Positions 46,345-58,790 of a DNA stretch of 64,000 nucleotides are shown in pieces. Both the position numbers and the translations under genes were made by a program. Source of the DNA: Cheilinus undulatus. Taxonomy: Eukaryota > Chordata > Actinopteri > Labriformes > Labridae. Position 1 is the first letter of the stretch. Each line of letters begins with the position of its first letter. The stretch is from positions 47,580,061 through 47,644,060 of the forward strand of contig NC_054878.1 in NCBI RefSeq assembly GCF_018320785.1. The letters run 5' to 3'. The notes below the pieces were generated by a model. That model was not told the DNA's origin. It worked only from the letters and a program-made list of their open reading frames with translations, and did not search any database.

Positions 46345-46535
46345 TTCCCAGGATTGCTGCGGGAGTCGGAGGCTGCAGGGCGGGGAGAGTTCGGCCCAGG
46401 CTGCCGGAGAGGACACCTATCATCAACGGACACCCGGCTTGTGCGGGACGTGCGCTTGATTCCTGGGATTTTGTAAAATAAAGAAAACAACACAATAATC
46501 TGTAAAGAAGTTGCTGGAATTCACGCACGAGCAAG
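46345..46535 (+). other. Candidate non-coding first exon (possibly MYO6)
   Basis: CpG-rich, repeat-free sequence ending in GCAAG/gtaagc. No long frame begins here, so it would be 5' UTR. SENP6 and MYO6 are adjacent and co-oriented in mammals and MYO6 has a non-coding first exon, so MYO6 is the first guess. No MYO6 coding exon is present up to 64000. The start of the exon is a guess. Confidence 0.35.
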
Positions 46536-48126
46536 GTAAGCTTCACCGACAGCCGTGTGCTTTCATTGGGGAGGACTGAGCTAGCTGACGCGGCTACAGC
46601 GCGGAGCAGGGAGGCTGTCAACGCATTGTGGCTGGAAAAGCATCACCACACGGCCGAGAGCTCTGACACGTAACAACTAATTATCTAATAATAAAATACT
46701 AACTTTATTTATTCTATACTGAAACTCGGAGGCTGCAGATTTAATGTTTTTATCAACAAAAATCGAGCTCCGATTTGTCTAGCTTTGTTCAGAGGAGTCT
46801 GCGCCAGACTCCGTTCAAATTAAAGCAAACCTAATGTTTTTTCAATCACAAGCACAGACACCTTAAACGAAAACTTTGCTGTGTTCATGTATTAAACAGT
46901 AAGAAGACGGGTAATAATTCGGCTCTGAAGAATTGACTGTGCTTGCTTTAATTGGAGCATAGCTCCAACTTTTTAAGGCGCTTACCAGCGCTGCCATCGG
47001 CACCAGCTGGCACCACAGAACAGTGAGGACAAACCCGGCGAACAGGATTTAAAAGTTAAATGCTTTAAACGGAGGGATATTTTCTGGATCATACATACGC
47101 CGAATTAAAGTTAGAAATATCCTGGATTAGAAAAGTGATGATTCATCGTCCATAACTTGTTGAGGTGGCCGTAAATCAACGCCATGTTAGAATGTGACGT
47201 GTTTTAGATGAGGTTTGGCGCATCGTGAGATTGTGTTTACACAGCTTCAGCTCTGCACATATCAGGACGAGCATTTAGCACAAGGCTCATTACATTAGAG
47301 GGAGTTCAAAAGCGACGGGAGCTTGGCTTGGCAGCTGGGTGAAGGATTCACTGGTGCGTACATGACATGAGAGGCTGTGTTGTTGTACAGCAGCTCCAAT
47401 ATGTCAGATCTCACAATGCGAGCACGACTGCGGCCTGCCCACACTGCTGCTGAGCCTGGGAAGAAGAACAAGAATCAATGGACATGTTTTGCATGATAAA
47501 AAAAAAAAGCCCAGGCCGGTCGGTGGTGGTGGATTGGCCATTGTGATATTATTGCCTGAACCATGATGAAGAATAATGTGGCATCCTGTGAAGTCAGGAT
47601 GCAGGGAACAAGCTCAGTCATGGCTGTGGTTTTTATCTGTGTGATTACATAAGAGCTCCCTGTGCTTATTGTGTTTTTCCTGAGCCTGTTCTTTATGCTG
47701 AAGCTGCTTTTTAGGTGTCCATAATGATCATTCTAGTCTCAGAAAGACACTCCAGACTTGTCTGACATTCCCTAAAAGCACACTGTGTTGTGTCTTTAAG
47801 GCTGCACATGGAGTCTGTACCATCTTTACTAATCCCACACAGTGCTTGACTTGTAGCTGAGAATTATATTGGGTTTTTAAGAAATGTCAGTATAATTTAA
47901 AGTGAAATAATGGGTGGGACAAGGTGATGTTGATAAGACATACCAGTAAGAACCACTAACAGTGACATGCTTATCAACAGGAGATTATCTAGTTATAATG
48001 ACAAGGCTCTATGGAGGATTACCGTTTTATTTAATTTAGTTCAGATCAAATGACATGGCTAAACCAGACGGACTACAGGAGGTCACCTGCAGGAATACAA
48101 ACACATAATCCCAGGGGTGCTGCATC
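46536..48126. other. Non-coding, mostly unique sequence
   Basis: Presumed start of intron 1 of the downstream gene. No coding exon or known repeat seen; relatively GC-rich until 47500, which fits a CpG-island shore. Confidence 0.5.
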
Positions 48127-48134
48127 CAATAACC

Positions 48135-49229
48135 CAGTGTTACTCAATCCAGCTCAACCAAAAAGCCAAACTGTTGAAAAATACCTTTGCACGAGCCAAA
48201 ATCAAAGTGGTGAAAAGTGAGAAAATATGCTTGAAGTAGCAAGAACAATAAGTTAATGTTGGCAAAAATGCTCAAAAAGCAACAAAAATGGGTGAATATG
48301 GGGAGGAAAAGTGGTAAAAGCCTCAGAAAGTAGCAAAAATGGGTGAGAAGTGACAAAAAGTGAGAACCAGGTGGCATAAAATGGTCCAAAAGTGGCAAAA
48401 ACGTAGTTACAAAAATGAGTAAAAAGCGACTGAAATGAGCAAAAAAGCAGTCAAGAGTGGCAAAAATGGCCAAAAAATAGGAACTAAGTGGTATTTAGTT
48501 GCAAAAGATGGCTGAAATGGGTGAAAAATGGCAAAAAAATGGCAAAAATGTGATAATAGTGGCAAACAGAAGTGGCAAAAATGGGCAAAAAAAGAGGAAA
48601 CAGGTAGTATTTAAAGACTAAATATAGCTTAAACCATTTAAGATAGCAGGGGGGGAAAAAATGTGAAAAAGGGCAGAAATGGGATAAAAGGTGACAAAAA
48701 TGAGGAAAAACATGGCAAACATGGGATAAAATTTAGTGGCAAAATGCAGGCTGAAATGGGTGAAAAGTGGCAAAAAAGCGCCAAAATGGGATAAAAAAAT
48801 GGGCAAAAAAGAGTAAACAAGTGGTATTAACTGGCAAAAGGCAGCTTAAATGGGTGAAAATTGGCAGAAAATGGTAAAAAAAGGGCATACATGGGATAAA
48901 AGTGTTAAAAAGAAGTGGTTAAAATGGGCAAAAACTAAGGAAAAAGTGGTATTCATTGACTAAAGGTAGCTGACATGGGTAACAATGGGAAGAAAAAAAT
49001 GGTGAAAAAGGGCAAAAATGGGATAAAAGTGGCAAAAACTGGGAAAAAGTGGCAAAAATTTGAAAAAAAAGTAGGAAAAAAGTTTTATTTCATGACAATG
49101 GGTAGTTTAAATGGGTGAAAAGTGGCAAAAATGGTGAACAAGGCCAGAAAAGTTTCCCTTCTTTAAGTTTTTCTGGGGGAATAATATTTAAGATTAAGAC
49201 ATAAAAGAGCCACACGTTGAGTATCACTG
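48135..49229. mobile_element. hAT-type MITE, family A
   Basis: Ends CAGTGTTACTCAATCC and GAGTATCACTG. Flanks CAATAACC and CTATAACC agree at 7 of 8 positions. The interior array is as in 2142-3175, same orientation. Confidence 0.85.
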
Positions 49230-49599
49230 CTATAACCTTTAATCTCTGGGATTATTTCATTCTCAAATTAAGGAGTTCCTGCTGACTGTAGTCGGCACAG
49301 AGGAGATCTGGGCTCAGTCCCACTCATCCCTGCACATATGTTTAGATTCACATCTAGGGGTAGGGGGTTAGATCTGTGCTAGAAAGGAGGGTAGTTTGAA
49401 GTGTGAGGGGACAAGGGCTGCAAGTTAGCCATGGCTAGACGTCTTTTCATTGCATTGGTCACGATGTAATTGAATGCATTAAGACTGAACAGTTTGGGAA
49501 AATAATCTAATTGCCATTCTTTTCCCCAGTATTGCGATTGCAATTCCCATCTTTTGTATTTTCCACCAAACACAAGCAATCAATCATTCTATAATAAAA

Positions 49600-50400
49600 C
49601 CAGCTTGGGATGCACGACATTGGATTTTTGCCGATATCTGATATGCAGATATTTACAGATTCATTTTAGCCGATACCGATATTTACCTCCACAAGGAGGT
49701 CATGTGATCGGCAGGGTTTGTTAGTTTATCTGTTAGCAACATAACTAAAAAAGTTGTGGACGGATTTTGATGAAATTTTCAGGAAATATCAGAAATGGCA
49801 TAAGGAAGAACTGATTAGATTTTCAGACTGATCCAGATTACCGTCTGGATCCAGGAATTTTTTAAAGGATTCTGTACTATTGGGAGATAGGGCTAATGGT
49901 GGAGGTCTGTGCTGTTACCACTTCACACCAGGAGATGGCGGACATGAGTGACTTCAATCCCAGCAGCATTTTTGGGTGTGTTTCTATTCAAAGTTTTGGA
50001 GTTTATAGAGTTTGAAAGACGAGTCGGAGCGTAACAGAGAGAAAGACAGCGAATTGTATACTCACAATGCTGGGAGGAATAGAGGAATATTCACCCTCTG
50101 ACATGACTTCCAGTCATCTGGTGAGACCATGGGTGCTTCCGCCATGACAGTCCACAGGTAGTGAAGCCAGTGCTTTGCCTCACCGTGTTTCCATCCCATC
50201 GAGGAGGGAGTAATCGGCGAATTAAATTTTGGGAGTGGGCTGAGTTGGGATCACCGTCTGGATCCAGGAATGTTTTTAAATTAATCATTCTACATTAAAA
50301 CCAGCTAGGGATGCACGATATTGGATTTTTGCCGATATCTGATATGCAGATATTTACAGATTCATTTTAGCTGATACCGATATTTAGATATGTTTTAAAT
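49600..50400. repeat. Two direct copies of a GGGATGCACGATATTGG repeat flanking another repeat
   Basis: About 100 bp (ending GATATTTACAGATTCATTTT and onward) occur at 49570-49685 and again at 50283-50390. The segment between contains GGATTTTGATGAAATTTTCA and CCGTCTGGATCCAGGAAT, a common dispersed fish repeat, the latter motif twice. Confidence 0.7.
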
Positions 50401-50606
50401 GACTAAAAATTCTGTCCTTTTAACACAATTTTAGGTTTGAGGATGAAAAAAGAAAAACTTTTCTTACTTAAAACACACTTTAAAATTTAAAGAATAAGAA
50501 TGAATAAAGAAAAAGATCTCAAGTTCTCAACTTACATAGGTCTATTGGCCCAGCCTAGAACTCCACTAATTTATTGGTGTATATGGACAAATTTTACAGT
50601 TGATAT

Positions 50607-51161
50607 TAGAGCCCGACTGATATGGGATTTATCGACCAATATATGAAGTAAGAACATTGATACACAGGATATATACTGTACATGAACACACATTTTTATA
50701 TTTATATTATCTTTGTTTATTTCACAAAGATGCAACTTAGACGATGTTTAAACGCTGTCTAATAGTCTTTTATTAGATAATGATGGACATGTGAATTAAC
50801 AGTTGCATTTATCATTGTTATTCTCGACTCCTGCGTCTCTACTCCTCAAAGCAGTAGAGACGCACCTGGTCGACTACAACTCCCACAATACTTGTCAAAC
50901 AAATATGGCTGCCCACTGAAGAAAGTCAAAGTACATGATCAAAAATGGATTAAAAATGGATAAAAAGACGCTTATTATTGGATGTAACGCTGTGGATTTA
51001 ATCTCCAAAGACCCCGAAAAGTCACCAAAGTTCAGGGCTCGCCCTTTAGAGCTACGGAGACATCGATGGTAGCAAACGTAGCAAAGCATCTTCTGCGATT
51101 TGAAAATTACGGCAGGCCATGTCACAATTTAAACTAATTTGCGATTAATTGCCCAGCCCTA
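50607..51161. mobile_element. Mosaic hAT MITE with unmatched ends
   Basis: The left end TAGAGCCCGACTGATATGGG and the interior (CAGGATATATACTGTACATG, GGCTGCCCACTGAAGAAAGT) match 29506-30270. The right end GCGATTAATTGCCCAGCCCTA belongs to the TAGGGCTGGGCAATTAATC type. Flanking octamers differ. Confidence 0.7.
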
Positions 51162-51844
51162 CCGTTCATGCTCATGGCAAATAAACTGATAAAAAAATTA
51201 ATTCATATATAACCTCCAATTTGAGTGTTAAGGAAAATCTCCCAGAATGCTTTTAGAATCATCTGCAAGATTTTAAATTTTAGCAGCAATCTGATAGCAT
51301 AATTTAATGCTGTTTGAATCTATTTAGGTCCTTTTTATTTTGAGCGTGCATTAAAAAAATCCTCTGTTGTAAAAATGTCCGTTATCATCGTTGCATCTGT
51401 CTGGAACATTACAGTGGATTTCCTTTTGGAGTCTGTGTACTTTTCTGAGTACTTCTTATAAAATCAGTAATTTTACTTTTACTTGAGTAAATCATGGGAG
51501 AGTATTTTACCTCTCTACACTATGCACGGCTTCTTTTAGCTTAAAAAGGACGGATAAACCTCTCTTAACTGTGTGAAGTCTTACACAGGTTCCCTTTGTG
51601 CAGCCACATGATTTATCACCACAGCCAGGATTGGCTGTTTCACTGTCCTTCAATAAAAGGTGTGGCTTTAATCAGGCTACCTGTTTACCTCCTCTTCTGG
51701 TTTTTGCCCTGCACACAAAGAAGAGCTCATATTTTACATTCCAACTAACCAAAGCCGATGGATTTTCCAGATTCCATGCCTGATTGATGTGGTAAAGCTC
51801 CAGTCTGATTCGATCGTTCCCTATCTGTTTTCCTATGCATATTC

Positions 51845-52143
51845 CATTCGGGGCCGTGTGAGGGCTGGAGCCTATCCCAGCTGCCATTGGGCGAGAGGTG
51901 GGGTACACCCTGGACTGTTCACCAGTCAATTGCAACCAGGCACACTCACACTTACGGCCACTTTAGATTCACCAGTTAACCTAATGAGCATGTCTTTGGA
52001 GGTGGAAGGAAGCTGGAGTACCTGGAGAGAACCCACGCATGCACGGGGAGAACATGCAAGCTCTAGCTTTGACCCGGGAAGCGAACCCGGAACCTTCTTG
52101 CTGTGATGCAACAGCGCTAACCCCTGCACCACTGTGCAACCCA
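51845..52143 (-). repeat. tRNA-derived SINE, minus strand
   Basis: On the - strand: GGGTTGCACAGTGGTGCAG, TTAGCGCTGTTGCATCACAG, then the B-box-like CCGGGTTCGCTTCCCGGGTC, then GCATGTTCTCCCCGTGCATG. This is the widely dispersed fish SINE type. Confidence 0.75.
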
Positions 52144-53244
52144 ACACGACAAACCCAGATCAACTAACTCCTGAGTCAAAAAATCTACAATCTACAATCC
52201 CTCTATGATCTGTTAAACTCCAAAGTAGTTGCTTGTTGCAGCCTTGATGGTGTCGGAGTACTGAAACCTTCATCCATCTTTCATAAGGATGACTAAACTT
52301 CCATTTGTATGGGGCGGGGGCCGTCGTAGAGCTGGGTCAGGACCCCCACTACTGATGGATAAAAGTGTTAACGGCCTTAGGTCAAGTCTCTACCAGGCTT
52401 CCGTCCACCATACTCGTGTCTGATTTAACCCACCGCTCCCTCAGAGAATCATGACAGGCTCCTTCTCAAACATCCAGAAAAAACCTCCAGGATATCCCAG
52501 GAATTCCTCGACCGTGTTTCCCTTTCCATCCTCCAGCTGCTTCCTCCTCAGTGTTTCTAAAAACAACACAATAAAGCGGTACACATGTTGAGAGGGACAG
52601 AACATGATCCACACCCCTGTCTACTGCTGTTTTAGTTGTCTCATTTCTGGAATCCTCTCTTTCTCATGTATTCAAGGATATCTTAAGTGGATGAAGATGC
52701 ATGTAAACAGCTTATCCTGAATAAGACACTTGGGCATGGGCCATTACCCAGCATGCCAAGCTCTTTCCACTGGTCTGGTTTCTGCAGCCGGGCATGTTCT
52801 TACACTTCTTCCTTAATACTTTGACACCAAATTCAGGCTGCAGGCTGTATTAAACATATCACTGAGGCTGAGGAGTCGTCCTCTGATCACACACACATCC
52901 AGGGTCATTTCCTGATCAGGACTTTGATTCCTGGAGTTCCTGAACCTCCCTGAGTTCAGGAAGGACAGTAAGCAGTATTTCCTGTTGTGACATAATGCAA
53001 ATATGAGTCAATACGGCTGTAAACGACGGAGCAAAAGTCAAAGTCCAGGCAGGGATCAGGCCACAGGAGAGGCCTCCACCCTAGAAGAACACGCTGGTAA
53101 AAGTATAACAGAAGCACCGAGGGGTGAGTGGAGAACAGCAGGACCAGGGCAGGGAGATCAGTGACAGAAGGACCAAAGGCTTACTGCGATATTTTCAAGC
53201 ACAATAGTTATCTTGTTATTGATTACATGATAATTGGTTGTAAT

Positions 53245-53767
53245 TAGGGCTGAACGATTTGGGAAAATAATCTAATTTAGATTTTTTTACCCAATATTGC
53301 GATTGCGAATTGATATATGCGAATATTTCTGAAGTTCCTCATTTCATGTATTTTCCAACAAAAACAATCAATAATTCATTCTATACTATAGCCAACACAA
53401 TATTAGATAAAACCAGGGGTGAGCAACTTTGAAAAAATATCATATTGTGATGATTTTGACTTATTTTGCAAATTGGATATGAATTGTTGTATTAAAGGAA
53501 ATGATATTTTTATATAATTCTCATATTTAATAAGAAAAACATACAAAAATGAAGAAAATATGATTTTTTTGTACACTATTCTCAAAATATACCACTAGAA
53601 TGATTGCATGATATATACTGCATAACGTCTGCTGCAAAAAGAAAAGTTTTAAACTGGTATTTTGACTCAAATTTCAGGTCAAAGAAATATTGCACATTCT
53701 GCGATTTGAATATTGCAGCGGGCTATATTGCAGTTTAATCTAATTTGTGATTGATTTCCCAGCCCTA
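53245..53767. mobile_element. hAT-type MITE (TAGGGCTGAACGATTTGGG)
   Basis: Ends TAGGGCTGAACGATTTGGG and GATTTCCCAGCCCTA. Flanks GTTGTAAT and ATTGTAAA share TTGTAA, a degraded 8-bp duplication. 523 bp. Confidence 0.75.
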
Positions 53768-54119
53768 ATTGTAAAATACCAGAGTTATGGACTTTGACGT
53801 GATTCAGGTAAACTGTATTATTAAGCCGAAGCAGACTGGGCCTTTCCTTTTCCTTACTGCAGTATCCAGTGAAAATTATCACTGTTTTTTAAGAAGTTTT
53901 GATCCTATTAATTAATAAAATAATGGACACAATGTTGCTGTGAAGCACATGGTGGCAAAAAGTCTCAAAAGCATTGAAAAACTTGACAACCTTTGACATT
54001 TCGTAAAGCCCAAAGTGTGCAGATCTCAGTTCAATCTAGGGCCGGGTAATTAATCACAAATTAGGTAAAACTGCAATTCACAAATTGCAGAAGTTACAAT
54101 TTTCTTTAACTTGAAACTT

Positions 54120-56532
54120 TAGGGCCCGGTGAAATCTGTTTAATTTTTACCAATTTCTGTTTTTATTTTTTTGGAATTCCGTTTTTTAACCTTTCCACTA
54201 GTTTTACCAGAAAAAGGAGGGCCCTGTTTGTGTAAATGAATCAAATGTTCACTAATTAGATAGAAATAACCTTAAAACTATTTAAAAAGGAAAACAATTG
54301 GCCCAGGAGTAGGGGTGTGACGAGATCTCGTGCCACGAGATCACGCGAGATCATAACACCACGAGATTTCTTGTCGCGGAGAAATGAATCTCGCAAGATC
54401 AATATTGTGTGGCCAGAAGGAGCAGCAGCTCTCATCCAGAAAAATACCAAACTGGATATGATAAGAGATCACAAAGATGCCATGGAGACTTTAAACTGTG
54501 AGTGAGCCAATGAAGAAACGGAGCTGATCCGTGACCCATTAACATCACCGCTCCAATCCCCACCCCCTCTGCGTGCGCTACATGGAGCCGCACATGATCA
54601 TAACGGTTGGAGTTGATGAGATATTGCTGCTGGTAACCTGTGAAGGCTCCATGAGGAGAATACAGCGTTTATTTAGCCGGTGCGTGCACGCAGACTCACT
54701 TTGAGTGCCGCTATCTGTGACTTTGTAACTTTGAAACAGTCGCTGCTTCCTCATGTCTCCTTCTCGTCTCACCGTCTGTCAGTCACACGTCCATCAGCTG
54801 CTGGTTGTGTGTATCATCAATCAGAAGCTTATAGCGTGACTGCAGCGGTAAACTTAGCAAACAAACTCTGTTTTAGCACCATAGAGTCCACTGTTAGCTC
54901 CAAAATAACAAAGTTTTAGTCCCAGTTCAACGCGCCATGCTTGCTGTCGGACAGCAGACAGAGCAGAGACACACACACTTACTCACCAACGCACACACAT
55001 TAACACACTCACGCTCATCAGTGCGTGGTGTCCAACACTGTTAAAGCTCATATGAGAAAAAAGACCACAAAACTCTGAAATAATCTATTTCTCTCAATAA
55101 CAGCAAACGTGTTATTGACAGAAATATTTCTTTTGATTGTTTTAAATATGGATGTCCTTAAAGAGGATGAGAAATAGTTTGATTTTACTGATGCAGCTCT
55201 TTAGATTTAGGCCTGTTGAAAATAGTGCTTAAAATACTTTAAAATTATCTAAAAGCTTTTATTATATATAGTTCAATATTATATTAAAAAGAGTTAGTGT
55301 AAATGTAGTGAGGAGAGCATAGTGTAGTAAATTAACGATTTTGTAGGCTGTTAAAATGAAAGGTTTGATTTGAAGGGCATGAAAATGTACAGTTTGAGTC
55401 AGAGTTAGACAAGTATACTGTTTGGAAGCATTGATAGCCTACTCAGCACTTAGTTCAAACATTTTTGAATAGACCTGAATGCTTTGCAATCATGGCTTTC
55501 AGTTGTTTAAAGGACATATTTTCCACCCATGTATTTTTTTTCCAAATTCAAAAAACGTGTAAAATCTTGTCTCGTGGGCCTAAATCATGTCTCGTCTCGT
55601 CTCGTCGCACCCCTGCCCAGGAGCCGTTGTTTGGATAACCCTGATATAAAATAATTATAACCAGTGTAACAGTCAGATACTTTCAACATTTCAGGACACA
55701 TCCATGTGTATGATCACACCCTAACTGGTGTTTAATGTAAATGAAGAAATCCTTCTGTTTTCTCAAACACAGTGATAGGGACTTAATAAGAAGGTCACAT
55801 TAAAGTTAAATGGTTAAAAGTAAACCTGCTACCTAAACTTTTCTGTACTCTCAGTCCATCAGTCTGATGCTGCATTGTTCTCCTCCTGACTGTAACGGTT
55901 CTCTCCTCGTCTCTCTCCATCCTCGCTGTCTGTCCGTCTGCCTCATATCAGAGCGCTACGTTAATCCAGACACGTGTTGGCTCGTTAAGCAACCAACGGG
56001 AACTACAGTATCTACAGGATGAAGTATTAAGTTAACTGTTGTTCAAATTTAACATCATTTAGACTGCGGGACTTCATAAAATCTTGAGTCCGTCTGACTT
56101 GATTTTTATCCTCTGAGGGGTGAGCGGTGTGCCCCGCGAGGTGAAGCACACCGCTCAGGTGGCGTGGTGAGGTAAAATAACTTGGAGCATGGATGAGTTT
56201 TCTTGAAGGTGCAACATTAAGTCCCACGGTGCTGGCCTGTGTGGGGCTACGGGGTGTTTGCTGGTGTTTCGTGAATCCGCTTTGACATGCCGTTATTGTT
56301 TAGGAGGGGGCGGGGTGAGTGTTTGTGAGTGAGGGACAGGTTGTGCCCCGCTTTAGTGTTCCCCGGGAACATATTCCTCAGATAAACGTTCCCCTTAAAA
56401 AAAAAAACACAGCATGTCAGTCAAATTCATTCAATTTCCATGATTTCGGCATTAAATTGTAAATTCCGTTTTTATTGGCCAATTCTGCGATTTCGTCCGT
56501 GATTCCGTTAATGTGGAAATCATAGGGCCCTA
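54120..56532. mobile_element. Middle nested element (TAGGGCCC ends)
   Basis: Inverted ends TAGGGCCCGGTGAAATC and GGAAATCATAGGGCCCTA. It is inserted in the outer element and itself interrupted at 54310-55615. The target duplication is degraded. Confidence 0.7.
54310..55615. mobile_element. Inner nested hAT element (TAGGGGTGTGACGAGATC)
   Basis: Ends TAGGGGTGTGACGAGATCTC and CTCGTCGCACCCCTG, with an exact 8-bp duplication CCCAGGAG (54302-54309, 55616-55623). 1306 bp, no transposase recognised. Confidence 0.92.
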
Positions 56533-56937
56533 AAATTTGTCAAAATAGCAGTTTTAATACATTTATTTCTTTTTCTTTTTTTTTTGCAGCAGAGATTTTA
56601 TGCAAATTAAACAATAATTCAAGTGTCACTTTTTTTAAATGGTTTACAAAAATCTTTTTTTTGTTTTATGTTTGTTGTCCCTTCATTAAAAATTTGACAT
56701 GGATATTCCAATGCTGTCAAAATAATGTCACAGTTCAGAAGTCTATACTCTTAAAGAGAAGGCTGGCGGCGCTAGCTTGTAATGTTAGCCACGCTATAGG
56801 GCGCATATCAGGCTAACGTCAGACCCGCTAACACAATGACCCTGTGAGGAATTTGACTGTTTTCTAGGAATTTTCTCCTCTTAAGGCTAGTTGGTTAAAC
56901 CATCCTTAATTTAAACTAGAGATGCTCCCAAACTCTC

Positions 56938-57342
56938 CGTCCTAATCCGATGCCGGTGTGAACTTTCTGGACTGATGTGAAGACTAGAAAATAGTTTTAG
57001 ACCAGTATTTGTCTCAGAACACGGCTCAACAAATAAAATCATAATGACAGCATCTCCCTAACGTGCACGGTTATTCTGGAAACGTGCACAATCCTTGTCT
57101 ACTGTATGGAATGACGTAGCGGACCCACCTCTCCTTTATTTATATGCCGGCGACACACGGAGAAAACGACAGAGAAGACATTCAGTTCAAGTGACTTCTG
57201 GTATTAGAAGATGAGATATGGCGGTGATTTTCCAACTTCCGGTGTGAAGTTCAGGTCCTCGGCTGCATCCAGGTCCCTCTCCAACTGCTGAGGAACCAGG
57301 TTTTTATTATTTAGCTGGCTGATTATGCACATCCCTAGAGAT
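56938..57342. repeat. Fragmentary repeat with TAGAGATGC / GCACATCCCTA ends
   Basis: TAGAGATGCTCCCAAACTC at the left and GATTATGCACATCCCTA at the right are inverted-like. No duplication of target. Confidence 0.4.
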
Positions 57343-57599
57343 TTTTCCATGAAATATGCATCTTAATTTACAGAAACCAGAGTTGTAGAGGCAATTCCTT
57401 AATTTGATTTCTCTGCAGCACATGTTCAGTTTAGATTTCCAGCTAATGAAGAGCTCCAGGTGAGATTTCAGAAGTCAGAGTTGCTGATTCTGACAGACTC
57501 CACTTCCTCCTGACGATGGAGCTCGAGGGTTCGCTCAGATCTGGTCCCTGATGGAGGCGTGTTAATGATGGAGGTTATGAAGGGGTTAGGGACCCCCCC

Positions 57600-57900
57600 C
57601 CCCGTCAGCCTTTGTAATTAGGGGAATGTGAGCTGGATTAGTCGTGCCTCTATGAGCAGACCTCAGACTCCTGTCGATGGTGATGAAGAGTGTCGACTTA
57701 CAGCAGCGTCTGCGAGCGCGGCGGCCTCGCTCTGGGGGGGTTTGCGTTCTCTGAGGGAGCAGGATCATCGTGGACGGACGGACAGGCGGGGTCGACTTTG
57801 TTGTGGTTGTTTTGGTTTCACACACGGTGCCGGATTACTGGTGGACCGCGGCCTGTAAACAGAAGTCATGTGGACTCGTATGTACGCGGTGGTGAGTTTG
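57600..57900. other. GC-rich segment, unassigned
   Basis: CpG-rich (GCGAGCGCGGCGGCC near 57712) with a donor-like GGTG/gtgagt at 57890. Open frames on both strands look like composition artefacts. It could be an alternative first exon of the downstream gene. Confidence 0.25.
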
Positions 57901-58320
57901 GGTTTTGGTGAATCTGGGGCCATCAGTCCTTTTTCAGTACCACATGTCTACACAGAATAAATCTTTGTGAAAGAACCCAAACATTGAAAACCTTCATCTA
58001 ATTCATAAGACGGTTATGAAGGAGAGGAAAGAGTCCGTCAGAAACTGTAGACAAACTTCGGTCTACTTTATTATAGTCATGCATTAATTACACAGCAGTG
58101 GAAAAGTCAGAATTAGACTTTTTTAGCCCCTCTGATGTTTTAAGTCCCATCGTCTTTACTCTAAATGTCCCTTCGTCTGCATCGGCCTGAAGAACAGCGA
58201 CTGCCGCATGTCAACATCTGTCTCTCTACCCATAAACCCTTGCAGTCTCTGAGCTGGTTCTTGGAGTCGGGTTGGATTACCTTCTCCTTCAGCTGTAAAG
58301 CACACTACTGTTCACTAAAG

Positions 58321-58790
58321 CAGCGGTTCTCAACGTTGGGGTCGGAACCCCACTGGGGGTGGCGAGACACTGAGATGGAGTCTCCAGATGCCTTAAAAAA
58401 CTTATTTTTTTTAAATCTGTTTTTCAAATGACACTGTTGCCACTTTACACCAATTTTGCCCAATTTGAACAGATTTTTGCGACTTAAAATCCATTTTTTC
58501 TAAATTTTTCTGCCTGTTTTTGCCACTTCTAAACCAAATCTTGACACTCTGCCTGTTGTTGGCTCTGTGTCCCATTATTGCCACCATTAACCCCTCTTTA
58601 CCACTTTTTACGCTACATTTCAGTATTTGACATGCCCATTTTGCCAGTGTCACCCATTTCTTCCAATTTCTGCCTTAGCTAACCTTTTTATGCCAGTTTA
58701 TATCAATTTTTCAGCCCAATTCACCAAATTTCCACTTTTTTTGGCACTTTAACTCCACTTCAGCCTCTTTTGCAGAAACCAAAGCTAGGA
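58321..58790. mobile_element. Truncated family-B hAT MITE
   Basis: Starts CAGCGGTTCTCAACGTTGG and breaks off in the TTTTGCCAC array. Confidence 0.75.

Larger units (their letters stand above)
54037..56700. mobile_element. Outer hAT-like element (TAGGGCCGGGTAATTAATC), interrupted
   Basis: Left part 54037-54119. It resumes at 56533 with AAATTTGTCAAAATAGCAG, which continues the same family sequence as seen near 53655. The right terminus was not found, so the end is approximate. Confidence 0.5.

Noticed and set aside
46047..46621. A 144-codon frame on + and 110/101-codon frames on - over the GC-rich block
   Set aside because: GC-rich DNA keeps frames open by chance; no recognised domain, and the splice donor and promoter motifs suggest untranslated exon.
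51789..52163. Overlapping frames of 60-105 codons on both strands
   Set aside because: They lie within a tRNA-derived SINE.
57586..57911. Arg-rich open frames on both strands as a possible small gene
   Set aside because: No recognisable motif and strong composition bias; kept only as an unassigned GC-rich segment.
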